A stretch of DNA of 64,000 nt from Zea mays (lineage: Eukaryota; Streptophyta; Magnoliopsida; Poales; Poaceae), in the NCBI RefSeq assembly GCF_902167145.1, contig NC_050098.1, forward strand, positions 77,478,207-77,542,206, read 5' to 3'. Below are positions 12,001 through 23,279 of the stretch, one piece after another; position 1 is the first letter of the stretch; the number at the start of each line of letters is the position of its first letter. Both the position numbers and the translations under genes were made by a program. Below the pieces are notes generated by a model, which did no database searches, was not told where the DNA came from, and saw only the letters and a program-made list of their open reading frames with translations.

Positions 12001-12239
12001 AACAGTTACTAGGCTAGTTTGAAGATGTCACCATTCTCCATTGCATTGGGATCAGCCAGAAGAAAAGCAAGTGTTTGGGCCCGACATTTTGCTCAAAGTC
12101 AAAGAAAATATCAAGATTGTTTGGGAGAATCTGAAGATAGGCAGTCAAAGCAGTAAAGTTATGCAGACACAAGAAGAGAGCTAAGTTTTGAAGTGGGAGA
12201 TTTTGTCTACCTGAAGGTATCGCCTATCAGAGGAGTCAA
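9001..12239 (+). pseudogene. pol: pro-pol of B (protease, RT, RNase H, integrase), broken
   Basis: The protease motif LFDTGAMHTF is near 9050. Reverse transcriptase starts near 9480 and is split by the TIR element at 9637-9955. It carries the catalytic motif as IDDILIYS (about 10321). RNase H has YCDACYT (about 10760). Integrase has the H-H-C-C finger ([12 protein letters not shown]) and the DDE core (SDRGTQF and HSQIDGQTERTN). Stops lie at 10411, 10834 and 11824, with a ~30-bp deletion near 12040. Sequence stops matching D at about 12239, before the chromodomain. RT and integrase families are certain; the element cannot encode a working polyprotein. Confidence 0.9.
9637..9955 (+). mobile_element. 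319-bp TIR element (MITE) in B reverse transcriptase
   Basis: Imperfect terminal inverted repeats: GGGTGTGTTTGGTT at the left and the complement of GGGTTTGTTTGGTT at the right. It is flanked by CAA on both sides (9634-9636 and 9956-9958). Removing it plus one CAA restores the RT frame seen in D. A sub-terminal snap-back (GGTTTGGCTTTTGGC with GCCAAAAGCCAAACC) forms a hairpin at about 9648-9697. A ~30-bp direct repeat (ACAACAGCTTTTTCCACAGC) lies near the right end. No transposase. The 3-bp duplication suggests PIF/Harbinger-like, though CAA is not the usual TWA. Confidence 0.8.
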
Positions 12240-12727
12240 GGTTGTGCCTAGTCGTGCGTTCGTCTAGTTTTGGTTTTTGATTCGCGAATTAATCTCGATT
12301 AGAAGCAGGCAAGAGCGAGTAGAGGGTAGTCGGCCCGGCCCGTAGCCCAGGCGCGCGCGCCTAGGCCCCCTCCCCTATGCGCGCCCCTCCCCCTCAATCT
12401 CACTTTCCCGCGTAGTAACCTCCCTCTCCCTCTCTCTTCCACCTCTCTCCACCTCTCCCCTTGCCCTAGGTTGGATCCCGGTGAGCGCTTGCTACCGTCC
12501 GTTGAGCCCTGAGGTGAGCTGCCCCTCTCCTCTCTCATCTCCCTCTTCTCCCTCCCTCTCCCTGCGTGGGGCCCTCCCAGGCGAGCCCCTGCCCGGCACG
12601 TAGCCATAGGGGCACGGCCGTTCAGGCCCTAGAGCAGTGGGCCACCCCCGGCGTGGTGGTCCCCCCCGACGGCCCTCCCCCGGCGTGGTCCCCAGCGGCG
12701 CACGCAGCCCTAGCGCACGTAGTAACG

Positions 12728-12952
12728 TTTAAATTCAGTTTAATCCATATGTGCTATCGCGCGCTTCGTCGCGCGACAATCCATTTTAATTTCATTTTAG
12801 ATCGTGTTGTGTCGCACGCTTCGTCACGTGACGATCTATTTTAATTCCGTTTAAATTATGTGTTGTGTTGCGTGTTTCGCCACGTGACAATATTTTTAAT
12901 TTCCATTCGAATAGTGTGTTGTGTCGCGCGCTTCATTACACGATGATCTTTT
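12728..12952 (+). repeat. Four ~55-bp repeats with a palindromic core in the B LTR
   Basis: Each unit has an AT-rich half (TTTTAATTNCNTTT) and a CpG-rich hairpin core of the type TCGCGCGCTTCGTCGCGCGA. Core centres lie at about 12766, 12821, 12876 and 12932. The first core is the most perfect palindrome and later ones are decayed. Confidence 0.75.
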
Positions 12953-13238
12953 AAATTTACCTAGAGTTGTCAATAATAATTAAGGTGCATAGTGTAATTT
13001 TATTTTATGCAGAGCGCGAATGTTATATTAATACAACTATGTTTAGACAAGTATTTTAATCCATAGCTGCTTAACGTAATTATCTTTCGATCGTAGCCTC
13101 GACCTTTGTAATTTCTTTCTCGCATAGTTGTAGATGCGAGCCCTACGCCACGCGTCTGTTTAGTTGTGATATTTTATTATGTGGTGTATTATTTCTTTCT
13201 ATGTTAAGTTTGTGGAATGCATGTTTGAACTCGTATAG

Positions 13239-13307
13239 ATAACGGTCCGTTGGCGAAGTTCGAAGGAGTTGCAGGCGAAGACCCTGAGCAGTAGTTGGTT
13301 GGTGAAG
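13239..13307 (+). pseudogene. Exon 2 of the LTR-resident gene (B, 3' LTR copy)
   Basis: Follows an acceptor CTCGTATAG and is 69 nt, the same length as D exon 2. In phase 1 it reads acidic sequence ending GEDPEQ, a stop (TAG for CAG), then LVGE. The donor is GGGAAGT, one base off the GCAAGT of D. Exon 3 of this LTR copy was lost at the 23855 junction. Exon 1 is not assigned. Confidence 0.55.
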
Positions 13308-13700
13308 GGAAGTGTCCTCTGACCTATCTATGTCCCACTCATTTTATTATTCACCTCCCCGCATTTACACAATTTATAGCTAAGGATTGACTAGTTTTGT
13401 TTATCCTGTCCTTGTTCACCTATTTGGGTTGGACCATTTTTGGTTTAGCTCTATGCTAGCGCTTTACTCTAATCAATGAACATGATGAGATTATTTATGA
13501 TACGATGTTTACCTTTTGATTATGATGATGGTATTGTGACATTTATGGGGGTTCGAGCGGTTTCTCGAGTGCCTCTCCGTAAGGACTGGTTCGTTGGATG
13601 ACCATTCGGGAAAATAGTACGGCCATGAGGGTGGAATAAGACGTCCTTAGCTAATTAATTAGAGGAACTGGGGTGTAGTTTGCTTCACCGTCATGCCATC

Positions 13701-14332
13701 TGTTGGGGGTATGCTTCGTAGCCGAAGATCCTAAAGAAAGAGAACACCTTCGGCAGACCCTCTCAGGAGCAAGCGCCGAAGCTATTACCTAGAGAGCTTC
13801 GGCACAATGATAGATCTCAAGACGAAGGGCCGAACCGACTTAAAGATGGATTGACTTAAAGACCCATGATGTTTTGTGTCATTATTGTAGTCAATTATAA
13901 AGGACTTAAATGTAATTTTACGCAGGTTGCACCCTGTGCCTATAAATAGGTGAACAGTACCCCGGCACTGTTCACGCAATCCTGTAATCGCTGGCACATT
14001 ACGCTTGAATTATTACTTTCTGCCAAGGCGAAGGTATAAATATGCCCAAATACTATGTTTTAATATTTATGTTCATGTAATAGAATATGTGAATAATATT
14101 ATTTGTTTTTGGTACATTCTCCCCCAATGTCTTATACTTTATAGTTCTTTTTTCATTGTTTTACAAGTCTGATCACGAAGGTGAAACCTTCGTGACATTC
14201 TGCTCATGGCCTTCGACCGAAGTTCATTAAATCCTTGGGGAGATAATGCTTCAGCGGACGAAGGGCATTAATATTTAACATTTTGTGTTGCCTTGTTCTT
14301 AATTCATAGCATTTGAGAACAAGTCCCCAACA
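13701..14332 (+). repeat. 5' LTR of A2 (632 bp)
   Basis: TGTTGGGG..CCCCAACA. TATAAATA at 13941-13948 is followed by the inverted repeat GTGAACAGT / ACTGTTCAC (13950-13975), conserved with A. Confidence 0.95.
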
Positions 14333-14344
14333 TTGTCGCCCACC
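14333..14344 (+). other. Probable primer-binding site of A2
   Basis: TTGTCGCCCACC directly after the LTR resembles the TTGGCGCC-type PBS usual in Tat-lineage elements, with one G-to-T change. The tRNA is not assigned. Confidence 0.5.
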
Positions 14345-14375
14345 TCCGGTGAACTCACTTCCACTTTCTGAGCTG

Positions 14376-17300
14376 ATGGCTTCGTTCAAAGCTGGAGTTG
14401 CTTCAGCTCCGAAGCTCGTACTCCCGATAACAGGCGGTTCATGCTCAGAGCCAGCCAACAAGAAGCAGAAGAAGGGGGCACAGAGAAGGGTACAACATGT
14501 CGGGGTGCAAGGACCCTTCATCAAGTCAAGATGGTCCCACATCCCGATTACCTTCTCCCAAGAGGACCTTCAGCTCAAGGATTACCCTCACAACGATGCT
14601 ATGGTTATTTCTTGTGTTATCAAAGGATTTCTGGTCCACAATGTTTTGGTTGACACAGGCAGTGCAGCGGATATTATATTTGCTAAGGCCTTCAGACAGA
14701 TGCAAGAGCCCGAAGATAAGATCCATGACGCTACACATCCCCTTTGTGGCTTCGGAGGAAGGCAGATTGTAGCACTCGGCAAGATCACGATGCTAGTAAC
14801 TTTCGGATTTATCAACAATACAAGGACTGAACAAGTTGTGTTTGATATTGTTGACATGGAATACCCTTACAACGCAATCATTGGTCGTGGAACACTCAAT
14901 GCGTTCGAAGCAATTCTTCACCCAGCATATCTTTGCATGAAGATACCTTCGGATCAAGGGCCTATTGCTATTAATGGAAGTCAGGAAGCTGCCAGAAAGG
15001 CCGAAGGAAATTGGATAGATTCAAAAGCAATCCATAACATAGATGGAGCCGAAGCTTGTGAGCAATACAAGTACAGAAGGGAGAAGGCTGCTTCGGCTGA
15101 TCAGCCGAAGCCCATGCTCTTATGTGACGATATAGCAGAACAGAAGGTGCTATTGGGATCTCAATTGTGTGAAGAGCAGGAGAAAACCCTAATAAGGTTC
15201 ATGTTCAACAACAAAGATGTCTTCGCATGGTCAGCTAATGATCTCTGTGGTGTCAACAGGGATGTTATTGAACACTCGCTCAATGTTGCTCCATCCTTCA
15301 GACCCAGAAAGCAGAGGCTTCGGAAGATGTCTGATGACAAAGCCGAAGGTGCTCGGAATGAAGTGAAAAGACTCCTCAGCGCTGGAGTCATCAGAGAAGT
15401 AAAATACCCAGAATGGCTAGCTAACACTGTTATGGTGAAGAAAGCCAATGGTAAATGGAGAATGTCCATTGATTTTACTGATCTCAACAAGGCTTGTCCG
15501 AAGGATGAATTTCCATTACCAAGGATAGATTCTCTGGTAGACGCAACAGCTTCGTCAGAGCTCATGAGTTTACTAGATTGTTATTCAGGCTACCATCAAA
15601 TCTGGATGAAGAAAGAAGACGAGCCAAAAACTAGCTTCATCACCCCCAGTGGTACATATTGTTACCTTCGGATGCCTGAGGGGCTCAAGAATGCTGGAGG
15701 AAGCTTCAACAGAATGACAGCAAAGGTCCTTCATTCTCAGATAGGCAGAAACGTGCTAACATATGTTGATGATATCATAATAAAAAGCAAGAAGCAAGAA
15801 AATCACATTGCTGATCTGCAGGAGACATTCGCTAATTTTAGGCAAGCTGGTCTGAAGCTGAATCCGGAAAAATGTGTCTTCGGGGTAAAGAAGGGGAAAT
15901 TCCTTGGTTGTTTGGTTTCAACAAAAGGGATCGAAGCTAATCCAAATAAAATCGAAGCTATCCTTCGGATGGAGCCGCCAAGCACAAAGAAAGGGGCTCA
16001 ACGGCTAACAGGAAGACTGACATCTTTGAATCGATTTATATCCAGATCGGCAGAGAGAAATTTACCATTCTTTGAAGTGCTGAAGTCAGCCGAAGTTTTT
16101 CAATGGGGATCAGCTCAGCAAAAAGCCTTCGAAAAACTGAAACAGTATTTGATAGATTTAACAACTCTATCTCCACCAGCGCTAGGGGCTCCTCTGCTGC
16201 TGTATGTGGCAGCTTCGCACTCTGCAGTAAGTGCGGCGCTTGTTCAGGAGAAGCTTGAAGGGCAATTGAAAAAGCAGGCTCCAGTATACTTTGTTTCCGA
16301 AGTTCTCAGTTTATCAAAGAAAAATTATACAGAATTGGAGAAGGTGTTGTATACTGTTTTAATGGCCTCCAGGAAGCTTCGACATTATTTTCAAGCATAC
16401 CGTATAATTGTTCCTTCATCACAGCCTTTGAAGGATATTATGAGAAACAGAGAAGCTACTGGAAGGATTGGAAAGTGGGCTACGGAACTCAATGAGTTCA
16501 ACATTGATTATGTGCATAGATCTTTGATTCAGTCCCAGGCGCTAGCAGATTTCATCGCTGACTGGACGCCAGGGGCTCAGGAGGAAGAAGCAAGTAAAGA
16601 TGCCGAAGCTTGGACAATATTCTGCGATGGTTCCTGGGGAACCTTCGGGGCAGGTGCAGCTGCCGTTTTAATTGCACCTTCTAAAGTCAGAACATGCTAC
16701 GCAGTGAAACTTGATTTTAGTTGTACAAATAATATTGCTGAATACGAAGCTTTGCTTTGGGGTCTTCGGAAGTTGAAGGCAATGGGGATAAGAAGGGCAG
16801 TTCTCAAAACTGATTCCCAAGTTATTTCTGGCCATGTTGATAAAAGTTGCAAAGCAAGAGATCCGAAGCTTGAGAAATATTTGGATACAGTTCAAAGACT
16901 TGAAGCTTCCTTCGAAGGGCTTTCTGTCAAGAATATTCCACGAGGAGAAAATGAACACGCTGTTCTACTAGCCAAGTCAGCGGCACAAGGGCTGCCATTA
17001 CCTTCGGAAGTATTCTTTGAAACAATAAAAGCACCTTCGGTTGACCTTCTTGAAAGAGCAGTGCTCAATATATCTCCTGTTTATAGCGAAGATTGGAGAA
17101 CTGAGATCATGTCTTTTCTTCAGGGCAATTTCCTTTCAGATGACGAAGCTTATCATAAGAGAATAGCGGCAAGAGCCCGTCCATATGTAATAATAGAAGG
17201 GGAGTTATACAAGCATTGAGTCTGTTCTCCATTACTCAAATGTTTATCCAGAGTTGAAGGTATAGAGTTGATGAAAGAAATGCATGCAGGCCTGTGTGGA

Positions 17301-18317
17301 TCTCACATCGGATCTAGGCCTTTGTTGGGTAAAGTTTTTCGTCAAGGATTCTATTGGCCGAAGGCAGCTTCGGATGCAGCAGAATTAGTCCAAAAATGCG
17401 AAGGTTGTCAAAAATGTGCAAGAGATCAAAAACAACCTTCGTCTCTAACTCAATTAATACAACCCACTTGGCCATTGCAAAGGTGGGGCCTTGATTTGCT
17501 AGGCCCACTTCCACCAGCACAAGGGAATTTAAGATATGTTGTAGTGGCAGTAGAATATTTTTCTAAATGGATTGAGGCGAAGCCTTTAGCCACAATAACT
17601 TCGGTCACTGTTCAAAAGTTTTTCTGGCAAAATATTGTGTGTCGCTTCGGAGTGCCGAAGGCCATTACCGTGGACAATGGAACGCAGTTTGATGCCGAAG
17701 CTTTCAGAGAGTTTTGTGAACAAATTGGCATGAAGATCCATTTTGCATCAGTTCGGCATCCGGAGTCAAATGGACTTGTCGAAAGAGCTAATGGCATTAT
17801 AATGACAGGAATAATGAAGTTAATCTTCAACCAGCCCAGGGGGAAGTGGCCGGACGAATTAATCAAAGTGGTGTGGAACCACAACACAACAATGTCAAGG
17901 TCAACAGGTTTTACACCATTCAAATTGCTATTTGGTGACGAAGCAATAACCCCAGAAGAAGCTAAAGCGAGATCAACTAGAACAGTGGCTTCGGCAGGGG
18001 ACGAAGCTGATTATTCTGTGGCAAAAGATGCTATAGAAGGGATCAGGCTTCAGGTCGTGGAGAATATCAATAAATATCAAGCCGAAACAATAACATGGCG
18101 TGACAGAAAGGTTCGGTTAAAAAATATTAAGCCAGGACACTTGGTACTTCGGAGAGTTGCCAACCCAGATACAGTAGGCAAGCTATAGTTGAAGTGGGAA
18201 GGAGCTTTCCTGGTAGTATCTTCGTCAAGACCCGGTTCCTATAGGTTGAAGGATATGGACGGCAACGACATTCCTAGATCTTGGAATGCGGATGAGCTTT
18301 GGCGGTATTATGTGTAA
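14376..18317 (+). pseudogene. pol: pol of A2: protease, RT, RNase H, second (archaeal-type) RNase H, integrase
   Basis: One frame from ATG 14376 to TAA 18315-18317, broken only by TGA at 17217 and TAG at 18186. Domains in order: protease (VDTGSAADII, about 14646); reverse transcriptase with YVDDIIIKSK (about 15760); a degenerate RT-linked RNase H; a second RNase H with IFCDGSWGTFGAGAAAVL (about 16617), the extra domain typical of the Tat lineage; integrase with zinc finger CEGCQKC, then DLLGPL, VDNGTQF and ESNGLVERANG as the DDE triad. The first ~30 codons look like a gag start fused in frame to the region before protease, so gag has been removed without breaking the frame. Confidence 0.88.
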
Positions 18318-19180
18318 CCTGATGTAATCTTTTTTATTCTTTCCTATGGCACCCTTTTCCTTTCCAAAGGGGGAGAGACGTTTTTATGGGGCCATAGCAT
18401 GTAATTTCTCTTTTTCTTATAACAGCTCTACAAGAGCAATATCCCCCGAAGATGTAAATGTAAAAACTGGGCATGCACCATCGAGTGCAAAAGAGAAAAA
18501 GGAAAAACAGGGAGAAGCTCGAAAGACGTCCCTAAGGGGATGCAGAGCACGACGAAGCTACAAAAAACCGTTCCTAAGAGAGCGAAGCGTAAGTTTTCTG
18601 CTCAAAAGTCGTTCCTAAGGGAATGTAGAGCTTACAGCGAAAAGTCAACGTTGATTCCGCCGAAATATAAGGCGAAGCGCGAAAAGTCAACGTGAATACC
18701 GCCGAAATAAAAGGCAAAGAAGCTCCTAAGGGAGGCTTACAGCGAAAAGTCAGCGCTGATAAACCGAAAAATAAGCGGTGAAGCCGAAAAATAAACGACA
18801 AAAAATTGTTATTCTAAGGGAATAAGAGTTGTGATTATGGTTTCGTATGTATCTTTGAACATTCATTTGCACGATACATTACATCATACATTTGCATTCA
18901 TAAACATTCACTTAGACATAGATAGGATCATCATCATCATAACATAGACACTTTCTTCGGCTTTGAAAGAGAAGGCTTCAGAAAAAATGGAAAAAGATGC
19001 AATTTCATGCTTCGCTGTGTACGCAAAGAAGGGAAGGTATTTTTCGCCTTCGGCTCAAAAATATTAATTTCGTCCACACCAAAGCACTTTATACATTGAC
19101 GGAAAGGTAAGATTATATTACAAGGTATGGATAAAGTCCACAAAGTGAAATTTAATTACATCATATACAAGTTATCACAG
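18318..19180 (+). repeat. 3' untranslated region of A2 with degenerate tandem repeats
   Basis: Units like those in A (AAAAGTCAACG..CCGCCGAAATA and CCTAAGGGA..AGAGC) occur at about 18500-18830 with irregular spacing. The rest is AT-rich with CATCATCAT runs and no gene. Confidence 0.7.
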
Positions 19181-19303
19181 GAGGTTTTTGAGCTATTTCT
19201 ACAGACTACTCGAGCTTCGTCAGCATTCATGGAGCTTCGTCTTTCTACTCCGTAGCTTCAGCTTCGGCTTGGTCATCATGTATGTAAGTATTATAAGCTA
19301 AAT

Positions 19304-22158
19304 TCAAAATTCAAAAGAAAAGCTAAGCATAAGGTATGATTTTGTTACCGGCTTAAGGTGGCTTCGAGCTTCGTCACCAGCTTTGCTCTGTCCACCCTTT
19401 GACCATACTAATTTTATAAATCTATTCGCAATACTTCGGGCCAGGTTGGGAATGTTATCTAAGTCTGTTGGTGACAAGCTGAAGTTGGGTCTATTGACAA
19501 CTTTTCCGTGTTCACAGCCGGACTTCAAAAAGGCAACAGCTATGCCCCGAGAAGCAACCAGAGCACAGAAGTCACCATGCCCATCTATGACTTTGTCAAG
19601 ATCATTAATTTCACCTTCAATATGCTCAAAGGCACCAGGCAGGTCTTCAGGCGAAGGAGTGAACTTCTCGCTGTTGGCTCCAACAAAATAGAACACCTGC
19701 TTCAGCTGTTGAACGCATCGATTGCTCAACTCCAGGCATTTATTCTGAAGGTGTGTCAAAGATTATTTCAGCTCCGAACTTTTTTGGACTTCGGCCTCAA
19801 GTTTTGCATCAAGCTTCAGCTTTTCTTGTTCGAAATTTTCTAATTGAGAAAGAAGCTTCGAATTTAATTCTGTTATTTTGGCTTCAGCATCCGCTAATAA
19901 GCCTTCGGCTGTTTGAAGCTCGAAGTTTTTCTTTTTGATGGCAACTGATTGCTCTTTTATCTTGTTCTCCAAGTTCTCAATAATAACTTCGTGCTTCTTA
20001 TCCTCTAAGTCCTGTTGCATTTTTAAAGCCTTGCTCAAAAGCATACTCTGCGGACAGATAACCTTCGTTAGAAAACATTTATGATATTACAAATAATAAA
20101 GGCTAGACAAAAGTTGTTTACCTTAAAATTGGAATAAAACAAACTGCCGACAATGTGTTGTCGTCGGTAGCGGCTGATATCTGCTTCGAGCTTCGGGAAA
20201 CCGATACTCTTTGATAGAGTATCGATAACCTTCGCGCCAGTCTGATCTCGTATGCAGCCTAACCTTTCGTCATCAATGCCACCGAAGAGAAGCGCTCCCG
20301 GCCGATACCAGCAGGATATAGCATATTCTTTTAGTTCCTCTTTTTCAGCTTTTGTCAGCTCTTGGCCAACTAAGTTTTGAAAGTCAAAGGTTTCATCTTC
20401 CGAAGTATCTTCGGTCATCTCTTCATTCTCGGGTTTTGCGGCCGTAGTCTCTTCGGTGGCTGCGGCAGCTTCTTCCGCGGCCATGTTTTGTAGCATTTTG
20501 TCTATATCAGCAGCTATGCTCTCTAAATTAATATCTTCGGATTTGGCATCTTCGGCTCTGGCCTCTTCTGCGGCAGCCTCCGAAGGTACAGCTTCAGTAG
20601 CTGTCATGCTTTCAATAGCTGGCACCTTCGGAGCTGAAGCTCCTGGTGGTGTTGCTTCAATAACTTCTGTCACAGTAACGATTCTTTGCCTCTTTGGCCT
20701 TGGTGCCTTCGTTTTTGTGGGCTCCTTTTCCTTCTAAAAAAGCTTCGTCAGATGTAGCCCCAGTGGACTTAGTTTGATAGGCAAAGTTTCAGTCATTACC
20801 TTTAGGATTTCCACTATTTCAGCAGCAGAGGATGTCGCAGAAGTCTTTTCTTTTTCATCAATTGATTTTTGCTTCGGAGTCGAGGCCTTTCTTTTCTTCG
20901 AAGCAACTGTTTTTGCCTCAGACTCTTGTTTTTTCTTCTTTGATTGATCTTCATCGTCCTTATTCAGAGCACTAACTACTCTTTTTCTTTTTTGTCCTTC
21001 GGCACCCTTGTCCAGTCGCTCGTAGTCAGGATATTCAAAGCCTATAGCATCCATCACTCGGTTTAGCCTTCATTTCGGACGGGTGCCGAAGGCCGCTGTC
21101 ATCAATTGATCTTCTTTTTTAGAATAATTTCCAAGTATTTCATTGCACATTACTTCGATTGTATCCAGCCATTCTTGGCAGGGTACTTTGAAATGTCTCT
21201 TGAATTTGTAATGGTAGGGCAGCCGGATAAGTTCTCCCTCCTTTTTTCATTCAAGCTTCGGCATGGCCCACTCTTTCATAGTTGGAAACACTTTGAAAGC
21301 CAAAAATTCCTGCACTAAGTTCCTAGTGCCAATGTGCTCTGCGATAATCCTGAATTCAGCCAGTGCAATTTGGGTTGGACCCTCTGGTGTCATATTACAC
21401 GGGGGTCTGGTCTCTCCGAAGATCAGCTCTAACGGGCTTTGGACCAACTTCTCCTTATCATCGTCAACTTTGACGTAGAACCATTCCGATTTCCAGCCTG
21501 CCGGCCACTTGCTTCGGTAGCTGATCACGGGAAATTTTGTAGTCTTCCGGTAGGCAAAATTGTAGCAGCCGAAGTTTTCATGTAACCCATCTATTCTGGC
21601 CTTGGTTTGGTAATGCAGCTCATGCACTCGGCAGAAACCTTCGGCAAACGGTTCCACCCCTTGGCTTCGGAGAGCCCAAATGTAAACGCTAAGCCTAACG
21701 ATAGCGTTAGGAGTTAGCTGATGAAAGTAGATCCCAAACTTCTTCAGCACATCAGCAATCATCTTATTCAAAGGGAATTTCAAACCAGCTTTGAAGAAAC
21801 TCTTAAAAACTACTATTTCATCTTTTCCTAGCTTCGGAGTAGTTTCCTCTCCACCAAAGCGAACCAACTCTTTCTTTTCTTCATTGAAATTGCCCAATCT
21901 CAACATCTTAGGTAGGTCACCTTCGGAGACTGTGGATTTTCCAAAATCCAGATGGCTGGGTTTGCTCGGCACCACGCTGCTATAATCATCCTCAGAATCG
22001 GTCTCCTCAACATCAACTTGCTCTGCTCCAGCGGCAGGGACGTCCTCTGATGTTACCAGCCCAGACCGCTTCATGGCTTCGGAAATCGGAACAGTCTCAG
22101 TAGCTTCGGTCTCATCTCCCTCATGATCAACCCTAGCAGTGGAGTGAACTCTGGCCAT
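19304..22158 (-). pseudogene. Antisense accessory gene of A2, decayed
   Basis: Homologous along its length to the antisense gene of A. The ATG at 22158 begins an acidic N-terminus, then the conserved block FFKAGLKFPLNKMIADVL..HQLTPNAIVRLS and GTRNLVQEFLAFKVFP. Frame breaks near 21240 and 21060 separate a Lys-rich segment (20734-21057). An acidic Ala/Glu segment (20122-20673) ends NFK at a donor GTAAAC; a 74-nt intron (20121-20048, ..TCCGCAG) leads to SMLLSKALKMQQ, a coiled coil. The intron matches the 2383-2294 intron of A in place and phase. A TAA near 19760 splits the C-terminus, whose GCEHGKV is also in A. Role unknown. Confidence 0.72.
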
Positions 22159-22354
22159 TTGATTATGACTTTCTTGAAATTTTTCGTTGTTGACTTTTCT
22201 GATTTTCCCGAAGCTCTTCCTTTTGTGACAAAGCAGAACAAAAAGCGAGGTTTCATCTGAACACGATGATTAAGCTTCGGCTATGACTAAAATTTTGGTA
22301 GCAAAACAGTGCAATAGCAATGAATGTTGTGGTAACTTCACACCTACCCGTCTG

Positions 22355-22362
22355 TTTATATA
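22355..22362 (-). promoter_or_regulatory. TATA box of the A2 antisense gene
   Basis: TATATAAA on the minus strand, about 200 bp upstream of the antisense ATG at 22158, matching the arrangement in A. Confidence 0.55.
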
Positions 22363-22629
22363 GTGCCGCAGGTGGGAAGGTGAATCGTCAAGGTCTCCCG
22401 CACCGAACAAACAGTCACCCGCACTCGCTGAACGGTGGGCCACAGGGTCCGAGAGGGTGTATCGCCAGGGCACGCGTAATTGCTGCAAGATGGAGCCACC
22501 TCGAGCGCGGATTATTTTAATCGTTTCTCGCCAATGAGTTTAGGGAAGGTGTTTTTCGGATCTTCGGCATCCCGAAGCCTAGAAGACTTTTTCACGGATC
22601 AAGCTCGTTACGAAAAACGATCTAGCACC

Positions 22630-22642
22630 GCGAAGGGGCTAC
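22630..22642 (+). other. Polypurine tract of A2
   Basis: GCGAAGGGGCTAC directly before the 3' LTR. Confidence 0.7.
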
Positions 22643-23274
22643 TGTTGGGGGTATGCTTCGTAGCCGAAGATCCTAAAGAAAGAGAACACCTTCGGCAGAC
22701 CCTCTCAGGAGCAAGCGCCGAAGCTATTACCTAGAGAGCTTCGGCACAATGATAGATCTCAAGACGAAGGGCCGAACCGACTTAAAGATGGATTGACTTA
22801 AAGACCCATGATGTTTTGTGTCATTATTGTAGTCAATTATAAAGGACTTAAATGTAATTTTACGCAGGTTGCACCCTGTGCCTATAAATAGGTGAACAGT
22901 ACCCCAGCACTGTTCACGCAATCCTGTAATCGCTGGCACATTACGCTTGAATTATTACTTTCCGCCAAGGCGAAGGTATAAATATGCCCAAATACTATGT
23001 TTTAATATTTATGTTCATGTAATAGAATATGTGAATAATATTATTTGTTTTTGGTACATTCTCCCCCAATGTCTTATACTTTATAGTTCATTTTTCATTG
23101 TTTTACAAGTCTGATCACGAAGGTGAAACCTTCATGACATTCTGCTCATGGCCTTCGTCCGAAGTTCATTAAATCCTTGGGGAGATAATGCTTCAGCGGA
23201 CGAAGGGCATTAATATTTAACATTTTGTGTTGCCTTGTTCTTAATTAATAGCATTTGAGAACAAGTCCCCAACA
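22643..23274 (+). repeat. 3' LTR of A2 (632 bp)
   Basis: Six differences from the 5' LTR. It contains the same TATA box (22883-22890) and hairpin (22892-22917). Confidence 0.95.
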
Positions 23275-23279
23275 CCGTC

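Larger units (their letters stand above)
12240..13700 (+). repeat. 3' LTR of B, left piece (5' end missing)
   Basis: Contains a GC/CT-rich exon-1-like region (12300-12720), GTGAG donor-like sites at 12480 and 12512, an AT-rich repeat array and LTR-gene exon 2. From 13239 on it matches the D LTR (26245 on). The 5' half does not match D, so B is a separate family. It continues after A2 at 23280. Confidence 0.75.
13701..23274 (+). mobile_element. Element A2: Tat-lineage Ty3/Gypsy retrotransposon, gag-less
   Basis: Two 632-bp LTRs with six substitutions between them (about 99.0 percent identity by direct comparison). Flanks are CCATC (13696-13700) and CCGTC (23275-23279), a 5-bp target duplication with one change. 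The internal order is PBS-like site, protease-RT-RNase H-archaeal-type RNase H-integrase, tandem repeats, antisense gene, PPT. There is no gag capsid or zinc knuckle. At commonly used grass LTR rates (about 1.3e-8 per site per year, an assumption) the divergence implies a few hundred thousand years. Confidence 0.92.

Noticed and set aside
13785..13997. 70-codon minus-strand ORF repeated at 22727-22939
   Set aside because: Identical because it lies in the two LTRs of A2, across the TATA box. No sign of coding.
14376..18317. Autonomous Tat element
   Set aside because: No gag, two in-frame stops in pol and a broken antisense gene, despite young LTRs.
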